The notes beneath the pieces are model-generated. The model had not been told where the DNA came from. It was given only the letters and a program-made list of their open reading frames with translations, and did no database searches. From Amycolatopsis benzoatilytica AK 16/65 (GTDB taxonomy: Bacteria; Actinomycetota; Actinomycetes; Mycobacteriales; Pseudonocardiaceae): 64,000 bases of DNA. The stretch covers positions 4,213,795-4,277,794 of the forward strand of contig NZ_KB912942.1 in NCBI RefSeq assembly GCF_000383915.1, written 5' to 3'. Shown piece after piece: positions 1-7,276 of the stretch (its first letter is position 1; each line of letters starts with the position of its first letter). The position numbers and the translations under genes were made by a program.

Positions 1-56
1 AGTTCCCGTCGCCGGCGCATTCGGTGATCCTGGCCGGGGTGGCGCGCAAACCGTAA
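1..56 (+). CDS. 3' end of an upstream gene (partial)
   Basis: Frame 3 is open from the window edge to a TAA at 54-56 and has the high third-position GC of this genome. The visible 17 residues (ending ILAGVARKP) are too few to name a family. The piece could also be a chance open stretch. Confidence 0.3.
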   Translation, partial: FPSPAHSVILAGVARKP

Positions 57-82
57 GACCGTTGGCTTCTGACCGGGCCGGG

Positions 83-133
83 CCGTGAAGGGAACATTGA
101 GGGACTCAGAGTCCCGGAATGTTCCCTTCACGG
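83..133. repeat. 51-bp palindromic repeat, copy 1
   Basis: Two 16-nt arms (CCGTGAAGGGAACATT and its exact complement) flank a 19-nt centre that contains a smaller palindrome, GGGACTCAGAGTCCC. A second element of the same length, outer arms and centre style lies at 45062-45112. It sits between the end of an upstream gene and the convergent gene at 161, so it may also act as a bidirectional terminator. Confidence 0.8.
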
Positions 134-160
134 ACGGCAGCCGAAGCGATGTCCGCCGTT

Positions 161-1003
161 TCAGCGAAAGTCCGCGGCGCTGCGCTCCGCCCACGCCGCG
201 AACGACGTCGCCTCCCGTCCCAGCACCGCGGCCACGTCCGGGCTAACCCGGACCTCCTCCGGCGTCGGCTGCCCGAGGATCTCGAGCGTCCCGTCCGCGA
301 CCGGTGCCGGCATCAGCCGCAGCATCTGCTCCCGCGCCTGGTCGGGCCCCAGCTCGACGAACTCCAGGTCGACGCCCAGCACGTCGCCCAGGATCCCGGT
401 CCGCTGGCGTGGGCTGGTCGCTTCCGGCCCGGTCAAGACATAAGTCCGGCCCGCATGCACCCCGCCGGTCAACGCCGCGGCCGCGACCGAGGCGAGGTCG
501 AGCGGATCGACCGCGGGCAGCGCGACATCGCCATACGGGGCGAAAACCTTGCCCTGTGCCCGAATCGACGGAATCCAGGCGAACGCGTTGGTGGTGAACC
601 CGCCCGCGCGCAGGACTGTCCACTCCAGACCCGAACTCCGCACCACCTGCTCCAACGCGGCCAGCGGGGCGTGCGAAACCGCCTCCGGCCGGGTGCCTGC
701 CGCTTGCGAGGACAACAGGACGACCCGCGAGACCCCGGCGTCCGCCGCCGTACGCAGCACCGCCTCCCCGTCCACGTGCGCTCCCGCGCCGGAGACCAGC
801 AAGAACAGTGCGTCCGCGCCCTTAACCGCGGGTGTCAGGCTGCCCGCGTCGGACAGGTCCGCGACCATCGGCGTGACGCCGGCCCGTTCCGGCACCGGCG
901 AGCTCACCCCGCGCGAAACGGCCGTGACCTCATGGCCCGCCTCGGCCAGCGACTCGACCAGCAGCCGGCCGACATTCCCGGTTGCCCCAGTGACGACGAT
1001 CAA
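161..1003 (-). CDS. NmrA-like NAD(P)-binding oxidoreductase
   Basis: The 280-residue protein starts with a Rossmann motif, VTGATGNVGR, at residues 4-13, followed by the strand and helix order of atypical short-chain dehydrogenases of the NmrA/YtfG group. These bind NAD(P)H and act as quinone or ketone reductases or as redox sensors. The classical YxxxK catalytic pair is not obvious, which is usual for this subgroup. The gene is divergent from the HxlR regulator at 1105, a pairing typical of redox- or electrophile-inducible reductases. The substrate cannot be told from sequence. Confidence 0.85.
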   Translation of the reverse strand: MIVVTGATGNVGRLLVESLAEAGHEVTAVSRGVSSPVPERAGVTPMVADLSDAGSLTPAVKGADALFLLVSGAGAHVDGEAVLRTAADAGVSRVVLLSSQAAGTRPEAVSHAPLAALEQVVRSSGLEWTVLRAGGFTTNAFAWIPSIRAQGKVFAPYGDVALPAVDPLDLASVAAAALTGGVHAGRTYVLTGPEATSPRQRTGILGDVLGVDLEFVELGPDQAREQMLRLMPAPVADGTLEILGQPTPEEVRVSPDVAAVLGREATSFAAWAERSAADFR

Positions 1004-1044
1004 GGTTCTCTCCTCAGCCAGTTCCCGCTTCCCGTGCGAAAGCG

Positions 1045-1071
1045 GTACGGCGAGGCTAAAACCGGCCGTAC
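1045..1071. promoter_or_regulatory. Candidate HxlR operator
   Basis: GTACGG and CCGTAC form an inverted repeat separated by 15 nt in the divergent promoter region between the NmrA-like gene and the HxlR gene. HxlR-family sites often contain spaced GTAC half-sites. Only position and symmetry support this call. Confidence 0.35.
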
Positions 1072-1104
1072 AGTAGGTTCCCCCTGGAAAGTATTGGAGC
1101 GCCC

Positions 1105-1482
1105 GTGACCGCCCTCGACCAGACCGGTGCCGGCCCGGTCGCCGCGTGCCGGATCAGCCCGGCCGTCGACCTGCTGTTCAGCCGGTGGACGACGCCGGTC
1201 CTCTGGCTGCTCAACCAGGACGGACCGCTCCGGTTCGTCGAGCTCGAACGGCAGCTCGGCGCCACCGGAAAGGTGCTCACCCAGCGGCTGCGCCAGCTCG
1301 AACGAGACGGTCTGGTGCACCGGCACTACTACGCCGAGGTGCCGCCGCGCGCCGAATACGAAATCACCGAACTCGGCCGGAGCCTCGCGCCGGTGTTCGC
1401 CGCGCTCGCCGAGTGGACCGACGAACACCTGCCGTCGGTCGAGAAGGCCCGCGACGAATACACCGGGCCGCTCCCCCGCTAA
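1105..1482 (+). CDS. HxlR-family transcriptional regulator
   Basis: This 125-residue protein is a winged-helix regulator of the HxlR/YodB family, spanning the usual family length. It has the typical N-terminal conserved cysteine (CRISPAVDLL, about residue 14), then KVLTQRLRQLERDGLV as the recognition helix and wing. The start is GTG at 1105. HxlR proteins commonly sense electrophiles or thiol stress through that cysteine and repress an adjacent reductase, here the divergent NmrA-like gene. Its last 4 bp overlap the convergent XRE gene. Confidence 0.88.
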   Translation: MTALDQTGAGPVAACRISPAVDLLFSRWTTPVLWLLNQDGPLRFVELERQLGATGKVLTQRLRQLERDGLVHRHYYAEVPPRAEYEITELGRSLAPVFAALAEWTDEHLPSVEKARDEYTGPLPR

Positions 1483-2318
1483 CCGGCGAACTGCTCGTTG
1501 CCCAGCACCGCGAGCAGCTGGATCTTCTCGAACGCCTCGCTGCGGGGCGGCGCGGTCAGCACCAGCAGCGCCTGCGACTGGTCCTCGGTGAACAGCACTT
1601 GGCAGTCCACCTCGATCTCGCCCAGCTGCGGGTGCAGCAGCACCTTGTGGTCGGCGAACCGCTGCGCCACCTCGTGGTCCTCCCACAGCCGCACGAACTC
1701 CGGGCTCTCCCGGCGCAGCGCCCGCACCAGCTCGCCCGCGCGCGACTGCGGGCCCATCGACCCGTGCGCCATCCGCAGGCTCGCCACCAGCGCCCGGCCC
1801 TGCCGGTCCTGGTCGTCCACCGGGTAGACCTGCCGTTCTTCCGGGTTCGTGAACCACCGGTAGATCTCGCTGCGGGCCAGACCGGTGTACTGCGACCGGT
1901 CCCCGTACAGAGCCTCGGCCAGCCGGTTCTGCACCAGCACCTCGCCCAGGTTCGACAGGATCAGCGCGGGGGTGTCGGACAGCCGGTCCAGCACCCGCAT
2001 CAGCGCGGGCGCGACGTGCGTCGCCGCGAGCACCGGAGACGGCGCGTTGCGACCGGCGATGCGAAAGAGGTAGTCGCGTTCGTCGTCGGTCAGCCGCAGC
2101 GCGCGAGCGAGCGCGGCCAGCATCTGCTCGCTCGGCTGCGGTCCGCGTTGCTGTTCCAACCGGGTGTAGTAGTCGGTCGACATCGCCGCGAGCGCGGCGA
2201 CCTCTTCGCGGCGCAGACCGGATGCCCGCCGCCGCGCGCCGACCGGCAACCCCACGTCGCCCGGCCGTAAGCCCTCGCGGCGGTTGCGCAGGAAAGCGGC
2301 CAGCTCAGCTCGGTCCAT
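1479..2318 (-). CDS. XRE-family regulator, MmyB-like
   Basis: An N-terminal helix-turn-helix (about residues 3-75, with LRREEVAALAAMSTDYYTRL) is followed by a MmyB-like ligand-binding domain of about 180 residues. This architecture is very common in actinomycetes and usually controls an adjacent dehydrogenase. I chose ATG 2318 (MDRAELAAFL) because the HTH begins there; an in-frame upstream ATG at 2345 would add nine unconserved residues. It is divergent from the short-chain dehydrogenase at 2420, the likely target. Confidence 0.88.
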   Translation of the reverse strand: MDRAELAAFLRNRREGLRPGDVGLPVGARRRASGLRREEVAALAAMSTDYYTRLEQQRGPQPSEQMLAALARALRLTDDERDYLFRIAGRNAPSPVLAATHVAPALMRVLDRLSDTPALILSNLGEVLVQNRLAEALYGDRSQYTGLARSEIYRWFTNPEERQVYPVDDQDRQGRALVASLRMAHGSMGPQSRAGELVRALRRESPEFVRLWEDHEVAQRFADHKVLLHPQLGEIEVDCQVLFTEDQSQALLVLTAPPRSEAFEKIQLLAVLGNEQFAG

Positions 2319-2419
2319 GTGTCCAGTATCCGGCCGCTCCGGCACGCCAGCCAGGGATCGCCGATCCCCCGATGTCCGCTCTCTGCCGCGACCGCCGTCC
2401 CCGGCCGAGACTCAATGGC

Positions 2420-3184
2420 ATGAACATCAGCGGAAACACCGTCTTCATCCCCGGCTCGACCAGCGGCATCGGCCTCGCCCTCGCGCTCGAGCTGCAGGCC
2501 AAGGGCAACACCGTCATCGTCGGCGGACGGCGCACCGAGCTGCTCACGCGGATCGCCGCCGATCACCCCGGCCTGGACACCGTGCGGATCGACACCGCCG
2601 ACCCGGCCAGCATCGAAGCCGCCGCCAAGGAGGTGCTGGCCAAGCACCCGGACCTGAACGTGCTGGTCCCGATGGCCGGCATCATGCAGGTCGAGGACTG
2701 GCACCGGCCGGAGTCCTTTCTGGACAGCGCGGAAGCGGTCGTGACCACCAACGTGCTCGGCCCGATCCGGCTGATCGCCGCCTTCGTCGAACACCTGCAG
2801 ACCCGGCCGGACGCGACCATCCTGACCGTCTCGTCCGGGCTCGCGTTCGCACCGCTCAAGGCCACGCCGAGCTACAACGCGTCCAAGGCGGCGATCCACC
2901 TGCTCAGCGAATCGCTGCGGCTGCAGCTCGCCGACACCACGGTCAAGATCGTCGAGCTGGAACCACCGGCCGTGCGCACCGCGCTGCTGCCCGGCCAGGA
3001 GGAAAGCGAGTTCGCCATGCCGCTGGCCGATTTCGTGGCCGAGGTGATGACGCTGCTGGAAACCCAGCCGGACGCGACCGAAATCCAGGTGGAGAACGTC
3101 AAGTTCCTCCGCTACGGCGAGGCGCGCGGCGACTACGCCCAGGTGGTGGCGGCGCTGAACGCCGCGGACCCGCACGGCAAGTGA
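2420..3184 (+). CDS. Short-chain dehydrogenase/reductase (DltE-like)
   Basis: A 254-residue classical SDR. The cofactor motif GSTSGIG lies at about residues 12-18, and a serine-containing SSG segment precedes the YNASK catalytic motif at about residue 153. The start at 2420 places the first beta strand (NTVFIPGSTSGIG) at the N terminus as expected. It probably reduces or oxidises a small carbonyl or alcohol with NAD(P)(H). It is divergently paired with the XRE regulator at 1479-2318, whose target it probably is. Confidence 0.87.
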   Translation: MNISGNTVFIPGSTSGIGLALALELQAKGNTVIVGGRRTELLTRIAADHPGLDTVRIDTADPASIEAAAKEVLAKHPDLNVLVPMAGIMQVEDWHRPESFLDSAEAVVTTNVLGPIRLIAAFVEHLQTRPDATILTVSSGLAFAPLKATPSYNASKAAIHLLSESLRLQLADTTVKIVELEPPAVRTALLPGQEESEFAMPLADFVAEVMTLLETQPDATEIQVENVKFLRYGEARGDYAQVVAALNAADPHGK

Positions 3185-3206
3185 GGCAGCGGCGACGCAC
3201 CGCGGT

Positions 3207-4661
3207 CTAGGCCAGGTACGTCGGGCGTCCGGCGAGGATCGTCGCGGAGACCGGCATTTCCCGGAGTTCCTTTGTCGACAGTCCACTCGGGTCAGCCGCG
3301 GTGAGCACCAGGTCGGCCGGATCGCCGACCCGCACTCCGCGCCGGCCTCCCGACGAAGCGGCCAGCGCGTCTTCGAGCGGAATAGCCTGCTCGGGATGCC
3401 ACGGCGGGCGCTCGTCGTCGGTCCGGCCGACCGCCGCCGCGATGCCGTCCCACGGGTCGAGCGGCGCCACCGGCGCGTCCGAACCGAATTCCAGCCGGGC
3501 ACCGGATTGGAGCAGCGCACGGTAGGCGTACGCGCGATGGGTGCGGCCGGGCCAATGCCGGTCGGCGACGTCGCGATCGTCGGGCTGGTGCGCGGGCTGC
3601 ACGCTCGCCACCAGCCCGAGCGCGGCGAACCTCGGCACGTCTTCGGGACGCAGGAGCTGCGCGTGTTCGATCCTTCCCGGACAGCCGGTCTCGGCGAACG
3701 CGTCGAGCGCGATCGTGTTGGCGTGGTCGCCGATCGCGTGCACCGCGGGCAGCAGCCCGTGCTCGCAGGCACGGCGCAGCAACGGCACCAGCTCTTCGGG
3801 CGGCAACTCCAGCAGCCCGGTCTCGCCGGATCCCGGGTATGGCTGGTGGCAGTAGGCGGTGCGAGTGTTGAGCGATCCGTCCACGAACAGCTTGAACGGG
3901 CCTACGCTCAGCAGGCCGTCGCCCGCTTGGAGGACGTCGCCGGTCCGGTGTCCTCTTTGGATGGTCTCGTCCAGCAGATACCGGGCGATGACGCAGGAAA
4001 CCCGGGCGAGCGGCCGCTGCCCTTCCGCGCGCCGGGTCCAGTCGGCGACCGTGTCGGCGTATTCGTAGTCGACCACCGAGGTGACTCCCCGGCGGGCCGC
4101 GGCGGCCAGTGCGTCCGCGACCCATTCGTCCTGGACCTCCACCGGCGCGGACGGCAGCGCGGCGGTGGCGCTCATGCAGTCGTTTTCGAGCAGAACTCCA
4201 GTCGGATGGTCACGGCCGATCAGCTGCAGGGCCGCCGGACTGAGCCACAGCGTGTGCAAGTCCGCGCTGAACAGCGCGACGGCCCGGCCGGGAAGCGCCC
4301 GCTGCAGCAGATCTTTGTGCGGCCGGTCCGGCCACAGCCCGTCGCGGAAGCCCACTCCCACGACCAGGTCCTGCGCCGGACCGGCCAGCAGCTTCTCCAT
4401 CAGCAGCTCGACCGCGCCGGCCGCCGACTTCGCCTCGCCGAGCGGAATGCGGCGGCGGAACGCGGCCCATTGCACGAGGTGCGCGTGCGCGTCCACCAGA
4501 CCAGGCAGCAGCGTGCCGCCGTGCCCGTCGAGCACCCGCGCCGCGAACCCGTCACCGGCGCCGGGCGCTTCGACGGCGGTCACGACGCCGTCGCGCACCC
4601 GGACGTCGGCGAGCCGGCCCCGCAGCCCGATCCGGACGCGGCGGAGGAGAAGATCGTCCAT
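3207..4661 (-). CDS. YtcJ-like metal-dependent amidohydrolase
   Basis: The 484-residue protein has the amidohydrolase N-terminal beta domain, then DAHAHLVQWA (HxH metal ligands, about residue 60). Later metal ligands appear in AVHAIGDHAN and in FGSDAPVAPLDPWDG (aspartate near the C terminus). This fits the YtcJ/ExeA subgroup that hydrolyses amide or ester bonds of small or formylated molecules. It appears monocistronic, and its promoter side faces the methyltransferase gene. The substrate is unknown. Confidence 0.87.
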   Translation of the reverse strand: MDDLLLRRVRIGLRGRLADVRVRDGVVTAVEAPGAGDGFAARVLDGHGGTLLPGLVDAHAHLVQWAAFRRRIPLGEAKSAAGAVELLMEKLLAGPAQDLVVGVGFRDGLWPDRPHKDLLQRALPGRAVALFSADLHTLWLSPAALQLIGRDHPTGVLLENDCMSATAALPSAPVEVQDEWVADALAAAARRGVTSVVDYEYADTVADWTRRAEGQRPLARVSCVIARYLLDETIQRGHRTGDVLQAGDGLLSVGPFKLFVDGSLNTRTAYCHQPYPGSGETGLLELPPEELVPLLRRACEHGLLPAVHAIGDHANTIALDAFAETGCPGRIEHAQLLRPEDVPRFAALGLVASVQPAHQPDDRDVADRHWPGRTHRAYAYRALLQSGARLEFGSDAPVAPLDPWDGIAAAVGRTDDERPPWHPEQAIPLEDALAASSGGRRGVRVGDPADLVLTAADPSGLSTKELREMPVSATILAGRPTYLA

Positions 4662-4713
4662 CCGCCCAGCCTGCCAGCCCGGGTTGGCCGGGTGAAGCCG
4701 GATTCGCGGAAAA

Positions 4714-5301
4714 TCAGCGCCGGCGGAGGGTGAACCAGAACGTGGGGAACGGGTTCGTGCCGGGCGTGACGTCGACCAGGTCCCAGCCGGCGAACCGGGT
4801 GCGCAGCTCGTCCGCGGTGACTCCGGAGATCAGGTCCGGCAAGGCGTCCGGCCCGTACCCGAACATCAGCAGCCGCGCACCCTTCGCCGCCGCAGCGGTG
4901 ACGCCTGCCGCGTACGCGTCGCGGCGGTGCGGCGGAATGCCGCAGTAGCAACTCAGGTCGAACACCAGCGAAAACCCGTCGCCCACCGCCGCTTCGTCCA
5001 GCCGCGTGGCGTCGCCGTGCACCACCCGGACCGCCGCGCCGGCCGCTTCGACCTTCGCCCGTGCCCGCCGCACCGCCTCTTCGATGAAGTCGACCGCAAC
5101 CACGTCCCAGCCGTGTTCGGCCAGATAGACCGCGTTCGTTCCGGTCCCGCAGCCGAGTTCGAGCGCCCGCCCGGCGGGCTCGGCAGCCACCAGCTCGACC
5201 AGCTCGGGCGGCGTGATCCCGGAGTCCCACGGCGGCCGTCCGGCCTCGTAGTAGGCCGCCAGTTCGTCGCGCACCGCCAGCTCTTCCTTGCTCAGCACCA
5301 T
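4714..5301 (-). CDS. Class I SAM-dependent methyltransferase
   Basis: The 195-residue protein has motif I ALELGCGTGTNAVYLA (about residues 46-61) and the acidic motif II DVVAVDFIEEA, with a complete Rossmann core. The N-terminal part (AYYEAGRPPWDSGI) resembles thiol- or metalloid-acting small methyltransferases, but the acceptor cannot be assigned. It is divergent from the TetR gene at 5366. The shared spacer carries a perfect operator palindrome, so it is probably the gene repressed by that regulator. Confidence 0.86.
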   Translation of the reverse strand: MVLSKEELAVRDELAAYYEAGRPPWDSGITPPELVELVAAEPAGRALELGCGTGTNAVYLAEHGWDVVAVDFIEEAVRRARAKVEAAGAAVRVVHGDATRLDEAAVGDGFSLVFDLSCYCGIPPHRRDAYAAGVTAAAAKGARLLMFGYGPDALPDLISGVTADELRTRFAGWDLVDVTPGTNPFPTFWFTLRRR

Positions 5302-5318
5302 GCTCTTCCTCCTCCGTT

Positions 5319-5337
5319 ACTAGAGTCAAACTCTAGT
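5319..5337. promoter_or_regulatory. TetR-type operator palindrome
   Basis: ACTAGAGT-caa-ACTCTAGT is a perfect 8-bp inverted repeat with a 3-nt centre. Another half-site (ACTCTAGA) follows at 5342-5349. It lies between the divergent methyltransferase and TetR genes. Position and symmetry suggest autoregulation plus repression of the methyltransferase. Confidence 0.72.
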
Positions 5338-5365
5338 GTTTCACTCTAGAGATATACTCCGTTCC

Positions 5366-5983
5366 ATGAGCACTGCCAAGTCCGAGCGATCCCGGCTGAC
5401 CCGCGCGAAGATCGTCGCCGCGGCCGGCGAACTGTTCGCCGAAAAGGGCTACGGGGCCACGAGCCTGCAAGACGTCGCGGCGCGGGCCGGGGTCGCGGTG
5501 CAGACGATCTACTTCGTCTTCGGCAACAAGCGCACCCTGTTCAAAGACGTCGTCGACACGACGATCGCGGGCGACGCCGAGCCGATCGACACGATGAGCC
5601 GCGAGTGGTTTCAGTCCGCGTTGTCCGCACCGTCCGCGGCGGCGCAGGTCCGCCTGCACGTCCGCGGCACCCGCCGCGTGCTGGAGCGAGTCGCGCCAGT
5701 CATCCCGGTGATCGCCGCCGCGACCGCGACCGATCCGGAGATCCCGGCACTGTGGCCGGACCGGGACCCGCGCTACACGGTGCAGCAGGCGGCCGCGAAG
5801 TCGCTGATCACAAAGCCGGGCGCACGCGAAGGCGTGTCCGCCAAGCACGCGGCGGACGTGTTGTACGGGGTACTCAGCCCGGAGCTGTACCTGGTGTTCA
5901 CGCGGGAGCGGGCGTGGTCGGGCGCGAAGTGGGAGCGGTGGGCCGAAGAGACGCTGACCGGCCAGCTGTGCCAGCCGGACTGA
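5366..5983 (+). CDS. TetR-family transcriptional regulator
   Basis: A 205-residue regulator. The N-terminal HTH (residues about 10-60) includes KIVAAAGELFAEKGYGATS and VAVQTIYFVFGNKRTLF, typical TetR helices 1-4. The remaining helical part is the ligand-binding domain, which is not recognisable further. ATG 5366 is preferred over the in-frame ATG at 5336, because the latter lies inside the operator region. It most likely controls the divergent methyltransferase and itself through the palindrome at 5319-5337. Confidence 0.87.
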   Translation: MSTAKSERSRLTRAKIVAAAGELFAEKGYGATSLQDVAARAGVAVQTIYFVFGNKRTLFKDVVDTTIAGDAEPIDTMSREWFQSALSAPSAAAQVRLHVRGTRRVLERVAPVIPVIAAATATDPEIPALWPDRDPRYTVQQAAAKSLITKPGAREGVSAKHAADVLYGVLSPELYLVFTRERAWSGAKWERWAEETLTGQLCQPD

Positions 5984-6051
5984 GGCTTTCGGGTGAACCG
6001 CGGGCGACGGGAATTCCTGGCCGGGGGCAGGCGTTAAATCCGAGTAAGCAA

Positions 6052-6136
6052 GGCAGCCGTCGCCCGCCGAAGGGTCAGGGCCGGTCAGGGGCGCCGCCGT
6101 CATACGCCGCGCAGGGTTCGACTCCCTCGGTTGCCA
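6052..6136 (+). ncRNA. tRNA-like element (degenerate or unusual)
   Basis: The 3' end has a T-arm-like AGGG-TTCGACT-CCCT followed directly by CGGTTGCC, which pairs over 8 bp (one G-T) with GGCAGCCG at 6052-6059. The spacing is 85 nt, right for a tRNA with a longer variable region, and a strong terminator follows 7 nt later. A standard D-arm with GG in its loop is missing, and the anticodon stem is imperfect. It could be a tRNA relic, an odd tRNA, or chance. Confidence 0.3.
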
Positions 6137-6142
6137 CGCACC

Positions 6143-6169
6143 CGGGCCGCGTCTTTCGGACGCGGCCCG
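6143..6169 (+). terminator. Rho-independent-type terminator
   Basis: An 11-bp perfect stem (CGGGCCGCGTC and its complement) encloses TTTCG and is followed by gagttgtttt. It follows the tRNA-like element and also lies downstream of the TetR gene. Confidence 0.75.
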
Positions 6170-6316
6170 AGTTGTTTTCACGGGCTCGCGAGGGGCGGAG
6201 GCACCCGGGTTCCCGCAGCGGCCGAGCAGATCTTTCCGCGACCCAGATCCAGTGATCCGATGGGGAACGTTCACCCGCGCCGCCGTCTCAGCCGCCCGCC
6301 CGCCAACACTTAGCCC

Positions 6317-6341
6317 TTGCGCTAACCATCCGCCAGCGCAA
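6317..6341. promoter_or_regulatory. Candidate ArsR-type operator
   Basis: TTGCGCT and AGCGCAA form a 7-bp inverted repeat with an 11-nt spacer just before the ArsR-type gene start at 6353. ACTTAGCC also occurs twice nearby (6308 and 6343). This is compatible with autoregulation of the ArsR/SRPBCC pair. Confidence 0.45.
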
Positions 6342-6352
6342 TACTTAGCCTC

Positions 6353-6688
6353 ATGGCTCAGTATTCAACCGTGCTCGACGGTGTCTTCACCGCGCTCGCC
6401 GATCCCACCCGGCGGGCCGTAGTGCGGCGACTGGGGCAGGGACCGGCGAGCGTCGGAGACTTGGCGCGCGAGGCGCCGATGACATTGCCCTCGTTCATGA
6501 AGCACGTTCGGATGCTCGAGTCCCACGGTCTGATCCGGACAGTCAAATCCGGCCGGGTGCGTACGTGCGAGCTCAATCGCGAGCGGTTCGCGCTCGTCGA
6601 GGACTGGCTCGCCGAACAGCGGCGCGTCTGGGCCGGCCGCGCTGACCGGCTGGAGCAGTTCGTCACCAGCCAGGAGGAAACGCTGTGA
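6353..6688 (+). CDS. ArsR-family winged-helix regulator
   Basis: A 111-residue protein with an ArsR-type HTH: DPTRRAVVRRLGQGPASVGDLA, then LPSFMKHVRMLESHGLIRTVKSGRVR as recognition helix and wing. No metal-binding cysteine motif is visible, so it is not a metal sensor of the classical kind. It is translationally coupled to the SRPBCC protein through a GTGA overlap at 6685. This regulator/SRPBCC pairing is widespread in actinobacteria. Confidence 0.88.
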   Translation: MAQYSTVLDGVFTALADPTRRAVVRRLGQGPASVGDLAREAPMTLPSFMKHVRMLESHGLIRTVKSGRVRTCELNRERFALVEDWLAEQRRVWAGRADRLEQFVTSQEETL

Positions 6689-7152
6689 ATCCCGATCTCG
6701 ACCTGTCGCTCGACCGCGTGATCCGCGCGCCGCGCAAACGCGTCTGGGACGCCTGGACCGATCCGACCAGCCTCGCGCGGTGGTGGATCCCCGCACCGTT
6801 GCGCTGCCGGGTGGAGCGGCTGGACGTCCGCGCCGGCGGCGCGTTCGTCACGCGGATGAGCGAGGACGGTGCGGCGTTCGGGCCGCACCTCGACGCGTGT
6901 TTCCTGGTGGTGGACGAATACGAGCGGCTGGTTTTCACCAACGCGCTCGACAGCGGCTGGCGTCCGGCGAATCCGGCACCGGTCGCGATGACCGCGGAGA
7001 TCGTCTTCCTCGACCACCCGGACGGCACCGATTACCGGGTGCTCGTCCGGCACGCCGACCCGGCCGCCCGGGACCGGCACGCTGACCTCGGGTTCGCCGA
7101 CGGCTGGGGAACGGTCACCAGCCAGCTGGCACGGCTCGCGGAAGCCGGCTGA
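6685..7152 (+). CDS. SRPBCC (AHSA1-like) domain protein
   Basis: The 155-residue protein is a single AHSA1-type START/SRPBCC domain. It opens with LDRVIRAPRKRVWDAWTDP, has the conserved LARWWIP segment, and ends with DGWGTVTSQLARLAE. Such proteins bind hydrophobic ligands or assist folding, and in this genetic pairing the ligand is unknown. It starts on a GTG overlapping the stop of the ArsR gene, so the two are co-translated. Confidence 0.86.
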   Translation: MNPDLDLSLDRVIRAPRKRVWDAWTDPTSLARWWIPAPLRCRVERLDVRAGGAFVTRMSEDGAAFGPHLDACFLVVDEYERLVFTNALDSGWRPANPAPVAMTAEIVFLDHPDGTDYRVLVRHADPAARDRHADLGFADGWGTVTSQLARLAEAG

Positions 7153-7276
7153 CGCCCGGCAGGGATCGCGGAGGAACCTCTCCCTTATGCGTCCGGCACA
7201 CTCGACGAGGTCAGCCGCGGGCCCGGTTCGTCCACAGAGGACACCGGGGACGGTTTCGCCCGCGACTGGCCCGCGA

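Noticed and set aside
6052..6136. Selenocysteine tRNA
   Set aside because: TCA falls at the anticodon position (6085-6087) and the acceptor is 8 bp, but the anticodon loop lacks the usual CTTCAAA form, its stem has a mismatch and no long paired variable arm forms.
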